The notes beneath the pieces were generated by a model that had not been told where the DNA came from, searched no databases, and was given only the letters and a program-made list of their open reading frames with translations. From NCBI RefSeq assembly GCF_900105055.1, contig NZ_FNTA01000004.1:5983501-6047500 (forward strand): a stretch of DNA of 64,000 nucleotides, in the 5' to 3' direction. The stretch comes from Amycolatopsis lurida. Lineage in GTDB: Bacteria; Actinomycetota; Actinomycetes; Mycobacteriales; Pseudonocardiaceae. The position numbers were made by a program, and so were the translations under genes. Shown in pieces: positions 32,326 through 39,552 of the stretch; position 1 is the stretch's first letter, and the number at the start of each line of letters is the position of its first letter.

Positions 32326-34814
32326 GCGAGGATTCCGGGCGTGCCGTTTACGCCACTGGAGACACGCTGTTTGCGCAGGCAGAAGGCGATGCCCGGATCT
32401 ACCAGGCCGCCGGTGACCTGACCGTCATCGCCCGGTCTGACGTACCGGAGGGGCCGACGGTGAGACCGATTCCCGCGAAGCTGGACGACGATTCGATATT
32501 CGTCGGCCGCGATGAACAGCTCCGGGAGTTGCTGACGGCGTTCGGGAAAAGTCAACGATCCGAGGCGGTGGTGGTGTCGGCGGGTATGGGCGGGGTCGGC
32601 AAGACCGCTCTAGTGACTCGCGCGGCAGCTCTGGCGGTCGAACAGGGCCTTGCCACTACGGCGGTCATCCTCAATCTCAACGGCTATGACCCCGACATCA
32701 CTCAGCGTGTACGACCACGACACGTGCTGGGACCGCTGCTATGGGTCTTGGGGTTACCCGACGAGCGGATACCGAGCACAGTGCCCGACCAGCTCACCTC
32801 CTACCACAGTCTCCTCACCACCTGGGAGCGGGACGGGCGGCGGCTGATTTTGGTGCTGGACAACGCCGGGGACGCCGAGCAGCTCGCCGAGTTGCTGCCA
32901 TCGGAACCGCATCGAGCGGTGGTGACCACACGTGACACCCTCACTCTTCCCGGACGAGCCCGGCGACTGGACCTTGGCACCCTGACGGTGTCCGACGCGG
33001 TGGACCTGCTCGGCCGGCTCCTTCGCCGCAGTGATCCCGAGGATCGGCGTGGAGAGGACGGAGCGGGGCTGGTTCGATTGGCCGATCGATGCGGCTGCCT
33101 GCCGCTGGCGTTGGAGATCGCCGCCGCAGTGATCGCCGATGATCCGTCGATGACCGTGTCGGACTTCGTCTACGAGCTCGAGCAAGCCCCCAATGCTCTG
33201 GAATCGCTCAGGCGCGCGGACCGTTCCGTCGCCTCGGTGCTGGAGCTGTCGTGGAAGCAGCTGGTCGAACGCGAGCCCGAGGTCGCGCTGCTGCTGAGCC
33301 TGCTGCCGCTCAATCCCGGGCCGGACCTGGACACTGCGGCCGCCGCGGCTCTCGCGGGCATCCCCGAGTCGCAGGCAAAACCCCGGCTCCGAATCCTGCA
33401 CCACGCCCACTTGCTCCGGCAGAGCGGTGGACGGTGGCGGATGCACGATCTTGTCCGCCTCTACGCCCGTGATCGGCTCACCGATCAGCACCGAGCCTCG
33501 GCGGTTCGGCGGCTACTGGACAGTTATCAACGGATAGCCGCCGAGGCGAATTCTCACTTGGGGGCCGCGCCGGGCAGCTCGGTGTCGGAACGGTTCGCCG
33601 ACCGCTCGGCGGCTTTGGCCTGGTTCGATACCGAGCGGGCCAACCTCGTCGGTTCGGTTTCCCTCGCGTTCGACACCGACCATTTCGTTCTCGCCGTGAA
33701 CCTCGCAGCAGACTTGGTCAGGTATCTGGACCTTCGTCGCCACATTACAGACTGGGTCGCCGTCAGCGAACATGCGCTCAATGCTGCTCGACGCTTGGGC
33801 AACCCCAGCACTCTCGCCTTCGCTCAGGAACGCCTTGGAACCGCACTGCTGGCGGCGAGACGATTCGACGAGGCGACTACCGCCCACCAGTCAGCCGTCG
33901 ATATCTTCCGGGAAATCGGCGATCGACGCGGTCAAGGGGAAGCTCTGGCCAGTCTCGGAAACACGTTGCGCGCCGCCAGAAGCTTCGAGGAAGCAATCGG
34001 TATCTGCCAGCAGGCCTCCGTCATCCTCGATGAGGTCGGGGACCGCCACGGCCGAGGGCGGGCATTGGGAAACCAAGGGCTCGCACTGCGAGCGATCGGT
34101 CAATTCGAGAGATCGATCGAGGTCCATTTGCAAGCCATCGGAATTTTCCGTGAGGCAGGTGACCGCCAAGGGGAAGGTGAAGCCCTGGTCAACCTCGGCC
34201 TTGCCTATTACATGGTGCGACAGTTCGGGAAGGCGGTCGCCTCCCAGCGGCGGGCAGCGGAGATTTTTCACGAGTTCGCGGACCATCACCGCGAGGCGAA
34301 GGCGCTGGACAATCTCGGGTGCGCGCTGCGAGAGTCAGGGCGTTGGGACCATGCCGTTGAAGCCCACATGAAGGCGTTCTATCTGTTCTGCGAGACCCGA
34401 GATCTCCATAGCCTTGGTCTCACAATGCACAATCTCGGGTCCACTCTTCTGGGATTGGGGCAATGCGAAGACAAAGCCCTGTTCGCCTTTCGCTTCGCCC
34501 TGAGTGCCTTCAGAGATACTAACGATCTTCACGGTGAAGGCAAGGTTTCAGATAGTGTCGGCGTTGTTTTGAGTATTATGGGGGAGTTCGCTGAAGCCAT
34601 CAAAGCCCATCGGCTGGCCGCTGACCTTCTCCGTGAGACCGGGGACCGCCAGGCCGAAGCTATCGCGGTGTACAACCTGGGCCGTGTTCTCGGGGATATG
34701 GGGCAGGTGGCCGAGGCGAAGGATGCCGGCCACAGGGCAGCGGCCCTGCTCCGCGAGGCTGGTGACTCTTACTCCGAAGCGCTGGTGGCGGGTTGGCTCG
34801 ATCAGTTGTCCTAG
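32322..34814 (+). CDS. NB-ARC STAND ATPase with TPR repeats and N-terminal amyloid-like motif
   Basis: An 830-residue protein of NLR-like architecture. Residues 10-36 contain repeated GD/QA units ending in EGDARIYQAAGDLTVI. An NB-ARC module follows, with P-loop GMGGVGKT (88-95), a Walker B-like LILVLDNAGDAEQ, the GLPL-type CGCLPLALEIAAA and the MHD-type RMHDLVRLYARD. From about residue 460 to the end there are about nine to ten TPR units, recognisable from GxALxNLGxxL patterns, a likely sensor domain. ATG 32322 overlaps the stop of the small membrane protein gene. A role in abortive-infection signalling is likely by family. Confidence 0.85.
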   Translation: MSEDSGRAVYATGDTLFAQAEGDARIYQAAGDLTVIARSDVPEGPTVRPIPAKLDDDSIFVGRDEQLRELLTAFGKSQRSEAVVVSAGMGGVGKTALVTRAAALAVEQGLATTAVILNLNGYDPDITQRVRPRHVLGPLLWVLGLPDERIPSTVPDQLTSYHSLLTTWERDGRRLILVLDNAGDAEQLAELLPSEPHRAVVTTRDTLTLPGRARRLDLGTLTVSDAVDLLGRLLRRSDPEDRRGEDGAGLVRLADRCGCLPLALEIAAAVIADDPSMTVSDFVYELEQAPNALESLRRADRSVASVLELSWKQLVEREPEVALLLSLLPLNPGPDLDTAAAAALAGIPESQAKPRLRILHHAHLLRQSGGRWRMHDLVRLYARDRLTDQHRASAVRRLLDSYQRIAAEANSHLGAAPGSSVSERFADRSAALAWFDTERANLVGSVSLAFDTDHFVLAVNLAADLVRYLDLRRHITDWVAVSEHALNAARRLGNPSTLAFAQERLGTALLAARRFDEATTAHQSAVDIFREIGDRRGQGEALASLGNTLRAARSFEEAIGICQQASVILDEVGDRHGRGRALGNQGLALRAIGQFERSIEVHLQAIGIFREAGDRQGEGEALVNLGLAYYMVRQFGKAVASQRRAAEIFHEFADHHREAKALDNLGCALRESGRWDHAVEAHMKAFYLFCETRDLHSLGLTMHNLGSTLLGLGQCEDKALFAFRFALSAFRDTNDLHGEGKVSDSVGVVLSIMGEFAEAIKAHRLAADLLRETGDRQAEAIAVYNLGRVLGDMGQVAEAKDAGHRAAALLREAGDSYSEALVAGWLDQLS

Positions 34815-35216
34815 TGGCTGCGAGATAGGCGGAATCCGAATTTCCGGTCCGCGAGTCGTGGACTTGCTGATGATCAGTTCGTTGAATGAATAGAGTGGTG
34901 GACCTGCGGGGTTCCCGGCGTCCGCCATTTCCTGAGGATGCGGGCGGCCGTAGTTATGGGTTCCGGCCGGCCGATCGAGTACGGCGCCCGAATCGGAATC
35001 CGTCCTTGTTCCAGCTCGGACAGGTAGTAAGTCCACATCGCACGGTTGAGGAGTTCGACGGCCAGCAGCCGGGCAAGCGGCGGCAGCAACGCCGAAGACG
35101 ATGGTCGCGGGCGCTTCCCCGATATTCGAGCACAACGACAGGTGGTTGCCGCCGCGGAATGGCACGACACTGGAAGCGAAGGGGGAGACCGAACCCGTCG
35201 ACAAAGCTGGCCTGCC
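34815..35216. other. region with only short uncertain open frames
   Basis: About 400 bp between the STAND gene and the XRE-DUF5753 gene. On the minus strand a GTG-started frame (34874-35170) contains a protein-like stretch, ELLNRAMWTYYLSELEQGRI, which could be the end of a small or decayed gene such as the DUF397 partner often found beside XRE-DUF5753 genes. The match is too weak to call. Confidence 0.35.
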
Positions 35217-36089
35217 TTACAGGTGCACTGGCGAGTTGATCTTTTCTATGGATGTCCTTTCGTCCAGAGCGGTCTCGCGGAGTTCGTTCAGCTTTCGTAG
35301 ATACGGTGCCACGTCGTTGGCCTCTTCAAGTACCAACATCGCGGTGGCGGTGTGAACGACGAGGACGGAGTTGTCGTCGAAGTCCTCGAAGAGGCCGAAC
35401 GCCGTCTGAATGTCTTCGTCGAAACTGTCGGACGGAATGATGTGCACGTGGCAGTGTGGGACGCTCGAGGTGATCATCAACTGAAGGAGCTGTTCATCCA
35501 GGACGCTGCGCATGGTCGGGTCATGGAGTGCTGTTTCGTCGATGTAGAAGGTGGCGCCGAAGTCGCCCTTCACGCCCTTGAGCACTTCCTGGCGCGATAG
35601 CCGCGCCTGCAAGGCTTCCTTGACGAGCGGGTCCTTGGGGTTTCGGTTCTGCCGCATCATCACGTCCGCGTACTGCTCGCTCTGCAGTAAGGAAGGGATT
35701 CGCCGCGGTTCGTAGAACGTCATGGTCTTGGCGCTCGCGTGCAGGTAGTCGAAGGTGGGGAGCAAGTCGGGCATGTTCTCGGGATGACGCTGTAGGTCGT
35801 ACCCATTGGCCGGTGACTCGGCCAACTTCTTCAGGCGATCGAACTCGGCCGGTGCCGTCGTGGCTTTCGCCAGGTACGTGACGGTGTCCAGAAGAGACCC
35901 TTCGCGCTGCCCGCTCTCTATTCGAGAGATCTTCGGGGCTCCCCAGCCGAGTGAGCCGCTTATAGTGGCCTGAGTCAGGTTGGAAGCCTGCCGCGCGTGC
36001 CGAAGTGCGGCGCCGAGCTCTCGGCTCTTGGCCGTGGACTCCTCTACGCGCCTGGGTTGTGCCGGTGGCTTCGGTGCCGATTTGAACAC
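35217..36089 (-). CDS. XRE-family regulator with DUF5753 domain
   Basis: A 290-residue protein. The HTH is at about residues 25-80 (ELGAALRHARQASNLTQATI, GWGAPKISRIESGQR). The rest is a DUF5753 domain with the signature YEPRRIPSLLQSEQYADVMM (about 127-146), RLSRQEVL and HCHVHIIPSDS. Such regulators are abundant in filamentous actinobacteria and control development or antibiotic genes, usually beside a DUF397 gene. No intact DUF397 gene was recognised here. It heads a run of small minus-strand genes but is their downstream member. Confidence 0.9.
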   Translation of the reverse strand: MFKSAPKPPAQPRRVEESTAKSRELGAALRHARQASNLTQATISGSLGWGAPKISRIESGQREGSLLDTVTYLAKATTAPAEFDRLKKLAESPANGYDLQRHPENMPDLLPTFDYLHASAKTMTFYEPRRIPSLLQSEQYADVMMRQNRNPKDPLVKEALQARLSRQEVLKGVKGDFGATFYIDETALHDPTMRSVLDEQLLQLMITSSVPHCHVHIIPSDSFDEDIQTAFGLFEDFDDNSVLVVHTATAMLVLEEANDVAPYLRKLNELRETALDERTSIEKINSPVHL

Positions 36090-36103
36090 GATGGATCACT
36101 TTC

Positions 36104-36394
36104 TCATGTCTGGCTCGGCCCCGGCCATTGAGGCCTTTGTGGCCAGAGTCGGTGGTGGAGTTCAGGCGGGACGAGGGCCGCCAGTGAGAGCCGGGCGGCA
36201 AGTACTTCTCTTGCAGCGAGGTCAAACCGTTCGCACGGCCACTGCTTGCCGAAGCAGACAGAGCAGAGGAACGTCACGTCACGCGCGGGGAGGTGTGCGG
36301 TCAGGTCGCATACCGACGAGGCGACCTTGCCCAATGGGCTGTCGCTGTCGACGATCACGCAGTTCCACGACCGGTTCGAGAGTGGTTCTTCCAT
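36104..36394 (-). CDS. small CxxCxxxWPC protein
   Basis: A 96-residue protein from ATG at 36394 (complement). Its core is FLCSVCFGKQWPCERFDLAA, giving a C-x2-C-x3-WPC arrangement that suggests metal binding. A second protein nearby (36777-37031) has the same core. The gene ends 15 bp upstream of the XRE-DUF5753 start, so they may be co-transcribed. Proteins with this motif are common next to XRE regulators in actinobacteria. Function is unknown. Confidence 0.6.
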   Translation of the reverse strand: MEEPLSNRSWNCVIVDSDSPLGKVASSVCDLTAHLPARDVTFLCSVCFGKQWPCERFDLAAREVLAARLSLAALVPPELHHRLWPQRPQWPGPSQT

Positions 36395-36419
36395 GACCGG
36401 CTCACCCGCCTCGGGTTCG

Positions 36420-36752
36420 TCACGGGAATGGGTATGTCTTGCTCGGCAGGCCGCCTTGTGCACGCGTGATCTCGTGTGGCGCCGGAAGCAGGGGTTCTAG
36501 GTACGGCCGTGGCTGTGGAGGGAGAACGACGACTTCGGTCAGCTCGTCGTCCAGAACCTCAAGTTCGACCGAAGGCCATCCTTTCTCCATGTTCTCTTGC
36601 TGTCTTCTGACCCTGGCGACGATCGCCAATGCTGCCCAGTACGGCTGCCCGCGGAATCGGTGGATTCGGCGACGCCCTCTGAGCCGGTTGACCATGAGGC
36701 CGATCAGGCAGCCGATGACTGCAGCAGCGGCGACAGACCAGAACTTCGACAC
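36420..36752 (-). CDS. small single-helix membrane protein
   Basis: A 110-residue protein with one N-terminal transmembrane helix (FWSVAAAAVIGCLIGLMV, about residues 4-21), followed by a basic stretch (NRLRGRRRIHRFRG) and a hydrophilic tail with VELEVLDDELTEVVVLPPQP. It lies between two CxxCxxxWPC genes on the same strand and may form an operon with them. No family was recognised. Confidence 0.55.
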   Translation of the reverse strand: MSKFWSVAAAAVIGCLIGLMVNRLRGRRRIHRFRGQPYWAALAIVARVRRQQENMEKGWPSVELEVLDDELTEVVVLPPQPRPYLEPLLPAPHEITRAQGGLPSKTYPFP

Positions 36753-36776
36753 GGGGGCCTCCCGGACGGCATTCGC

Positions 36777-37031
36777 TCAGAAGCCTTCTCGAAGCCGGTA
36801 GGCCAGCCGAACGGATACGCACGGCCACCACTGTCCGCAGCACGAGCATCGGCCGTGGCGCGGGTCGGTGTCGGGAAGAGGCGCATGTACGGCGAGATAA
36901 AACGTCAGCAAGCTATACAACTGGACGGGTTCAGGATCTTGCGATCGGTTGGCTCGCGATTTGGCCAACCAGAACGGCAGCCGCCGCCTTGAGTCGCGGC
37001 GCATCGAGCTCTTGCAGACGGTTGTCGTCAT
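36777..37031 (-). CDS. small CxxCxxxWPC protein, second copy
   Basis: An 84-residue protein whose C-terminal part reads HGRCSCCGQWWPCVSVRLAY. The C-x2-C-x3-WPC arrangement is that of the product of 36104-36394, here at the extreme C-terminus. The N-terminal half is basic. The start could be the first ATG or the tenth codon. The arrangement suggests a small metal-binding protein. Function is unknown. Confidence 0.5.
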   Translation of the reverse strand: MTTTVCKSSMRRDSRRRLPFWLAKSRANRSQDPEPVQLYSLLTFYLAVHAPLPDTDPRHGRCSCCGQWWPCVSVRLAYRLREGF

Positions 37032-37093
37032 TGCTGACCTCCGGACACGAGTGGTTTTCCTGGACTGTCACCACTCTGGCGCGACCGGCTATA

Positions 37094-37145
37094 GTTACGT
37101 AACGGGGTAACGTCGCTACGTTTGGTATTTACCCTCTTTTACCCC
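37094..37145. promoter_or_regulatory. palindrome and inverted repeat in the promoter of the XRE gene
   Basis: GTTACGTAAC (37094-37103) is a perfect 10-bp palindrome, followed at once by GGGGTAA. An inverted copy, TTACCCC, lies about 30 bp further on, and the region is locally A+T-rich. It ends about 20 bp before ATG 37166. These are likely operator elements for the XRE protein encoded there. Confidence 0.45.
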
Positions 37146-37165
37146 CTGGCAGAGCCGGAGAGCGC

Positions 37166-38530
37166 ATGGCCGACGAGAGTGTCACCGCCGAGACGGCGCA
37201 CGCCCGTCTCGCTGGGGAGATCAAGCGGCTCCGAAGTGCGGCCGACTTGAGTCAGGCCGGCTTGGGTGAGCGGGTGGGGTACACCCGGAACTACGTTTCC
37301 ATGGCCGAGCGGGCCGGTGGGAATCTGCCATCACAGAACCTCGTCGAGGCACTCGATCAGGCACTGGGGGCCGCAGGACAGCTGTACGCGCTTTGGCGGG
37401 CAGCCAAGGAGGAACAGCAGGTTCGTCGTCGGCTGGGGCGAGCTTCCGTGCTGACCAGTTCACCGCCTCCGCTGTCGACCGAAGGGGTTGAAGATGCAGA
37501 GCTCAGCCGGCAGGCGGTCGCCGAGGACGCGCGCGATGCCGCGCGGGTCGCGCGCATGATCGCGTCTTCGGGGACGACGAACGAGGCCGTCGAACAGTTC
37601 GACTCGGAGATCCGCAGGATCGCCGCGGCTTACATCTCCCGGCCGCTGGTCGATGTGTTCGGCGAGATTCGGGAACTACGTCAAGAGGTCTTCCGGCTGC
37701 TCGATTGCAACCGGATCCCGAATCAGCTGCGTGACCTCTATCTGCACGCGAGCAGGCTCGGCGGCTTGCAGGCACACGTGTCGCTTGACCTTGGCGACTA
37801 CCGTGCCGCCGACATCCATGCTCAGACCGCGTGGCTGTACGCCAAACTCGCCGGACATCAGGACATGCTCGGCTGGATCAAGGCGCTTCAAAGCCTGATC
37901 GCCTACTGGGACGACCGGCTCGAGGACGCTGTCGAACGAGCCCGCGAAGGTGCTTTGTTCCGGCCAAGGGGAACGACTGGGGCTCGCCTGGCGAGTCTCG
38001 AAGCGCGGGCCTGTGCGGCGCGCGGTGACGAACAAGGAACGCTGATCGCACTCGATGTCGCGGAGAGCGCTCGCGCCGACGCGACCACGGACGAGTACTC
38101 CGGCGTCTTCACCTTTCCCACGGCGAAGCAGTCGGTGTACGCCGGAACCACGCTGCTGACCTTGAAGAGCAGTCCGGCGCTGGCGAAACAGGCCATCGGA
38201 AAGTCGCAGTTCGCGCTCGACGTCTACCAGGTGGCGGCCCCTGCCGATCGTTCCGCGGGAGACATCTTCGCCGCCCGCCTCGATCTGGCTGGCGCACATA
38301 TGGTCCTGGGCGATCTGGATGCCACGCAGTCGTACCTGGTTCCCGTTCTCTCCGCGCCTGAGGTGCGCCGGACGGCCAGCATCGTCAAGAGGGCCCGCGA
38401 CATCGGAGATCGATTGAGTTCCACGAAGTACCTCACAACGGCTCGCGCCAAGGGGATGCGCAACGAGATCCGGGAGTTCTGCGCGCCGCCGCCCGCGCTT
38501 CCGCCGGGATCGGGGGTGGTCGCGAAGTGA
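37166..38530 (+). CDS. XRE-family regulator with TPR-like C-terminal domain
   Basis: A 454-residue protein. An HTH of the XRE type lies at about residues 12-70 (EIKRLRSAADLSQAGLGERV, then GYTRNYVSMAERAGG). A long helical region follows with TPR-like units (LHASRLGGLQAHVSLDLGDY, TAWLYAKLAGHQDMLGWIKA). This design is common in Amycolatopsis and Streptomyces regulators that respond to nutrient or signalling cues. A palindromic site is just upstream. The stop overlaps the GTG start of a methyltransferase gene (GTGA), so regulator and enzyme are expressed together. Confidence 0.85.
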   Translation: MADESVTAETAHARLAGEIKRLRSAADLSQAGLGERVGYTRNYVSMAERAGGNLPSQNLVEALDQALGAAGQLYALWRAAKEEQQVRRRLGRASVLTSSPPPLSTEGVEDAELSRQAVAEDARDAARVARMIASSGTTNEAVEQFDSEIRRIAAAYISRPLVDVFGEIRELRQEVFRLLDCNRIPNQLRDLYLHASRLGGLQAHVSLDLGDYRAADIHAQTAWLYAKLAGHQDMLGWIKALQSLIAYWDDRLEDAVERAREGALFRPRGTTGARLASLEARACAARGDEQGTLIALDVAESARADATTDEYSGVFTFPTAKQSVYAGTTLLTLKSSPALAKQAIGKSQFALDVYQVAAPADRSAGDIFAARLDLAGAHMVLGDLDATQSYLVPVLSAPEVRRTASIVKRARDIGDRLSSTKYLTTARAKGMRNEIREFCAPPPALPPGSGVVAK

Positions 38531-39345
38531 CGTCGCGACCTGAGGGCGTGGACACGACGAGCCGTGCCAAGCTCGCTGGAAGCGCGTACAAGGACGAGGC
38601 CGATCTGGCCGCACGGCAGTCGCTGTACAGCTGGCAGCAGCCGCGTTACGACCTGCCTGGCATCGTGCTCGGACATCTGCCGGCTTCGGCTAGGAGCGTG
38701 CTCGACCTGGGCTGCGGTAACGGGAAGTTCCTCGATCGCATCCGTCGCGAGCGTCCCCAAGCGCTCGCTATCGGTGCTGACATCTCGCCCGGAATCTTGG
38801 CGCCCTCGCCGCCGCCGACCGTGGCGGCTGACGCGGCGGCTCTGCCGTTCGCGTCCGGACGATTCGACGTCGTCCTGGCGCTGCACATGCTGTACCACGT
38901 GGCCGAGCTACCTGCGGCGCTCGAGGAGATTCGTCGTGCGCTCGTTCCTGGCGGCCTTGTCTTCGTCTCGACGAACGCACACAGCGACAAGGTCGAGCTG
39001 GACGACCTCTGGTCAGCGGCTGCCGGCGACATCCTCGGCATCGCCAACGGGCCGAGGCGGGTAGCCCTCAGCGAACGGTTCGCGCTTGACGACGCGCCTC
39101 GTCTCCTCGAGCCGTACTTCGAGCAGGTCGCCTCGGTCGATCTTCCCGGGGTGATCACCGTCCGCGAGCCCGAACCTGTGCTCGCACACCTCCGTTCGTA
39201 TCGGGCTTGGGCTGACGAAGGCGGCGTGCCCTTCGAAGCGACGATCGATCGTGCGCAGCAGTTGCTCGTCCGGCACCTTGAGCGGCACGGCGAGTTCACG
39301 ATCTCCTGCCTAGGTGGCCTCATCATCGCCCGAAAGCCCCTCTGA
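38527..39345 (+). CDS. class I SAM-dependent methyltransferase
   Basis: A 272-residue enzyme starting at GTG 38527. The SAM-binding motif I is VLDLGCGNGKFLDRI (about residues 58-72). An acidic loop, GADISPGI, follows, then motif II/post-I RFDVVLALHMLYHV (about 115-128) and EEIRRALVPGGLVFVSTNAH. This is a Methyltransf_11/25-type fold that transfers methyl from S-adenosylmethionine to a small molecule; the substrate cannot be told. It is coupled to the upstream XRE gene, a pairing frequent in actinobacteria. Confidence 0.88.
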   Translation: MTSRPEGVDTTSRAKLAGSAYKDEADLAARQSLYSWQQPRYDLPGIVLGHLPASARSVLDLGCGNGKFLDRIRRERPQALAIGADISPGILAPSPPPTVAADAAALPFASGRFDVVLALHMLYHVAELPAALEEIRRALVPGGLVFVSTNAHSDKVELDDLWSAAAGDILGIANGPRRVALSERFALDDAPRLLEPYFEQVASVDLPGVITVREPEPVLAHLRSYRAWADEGGVPFEATIDRAQQLLVRHLERHGEFTISCLGGLIIARKPL

Positions 39346-39552
39346 CCAGGCAACTCACAAGTTGATCACCTTGGGTAGTCAGGTACTACAAACGGGCGAA
39401 AAGTCGCTGATCGTGGTCATCTGACGACGCTCCGGGCATACCGTGAGATTCGGGAGAGGGACGAACGACCCGGCATGGTCAGTCCGGCGGGAGTGCGAAT
39501 GCGCGACCGCATGCTGAGTTGTCGCCTGGGAGTGCGTGTAGGGGGAACGGAT

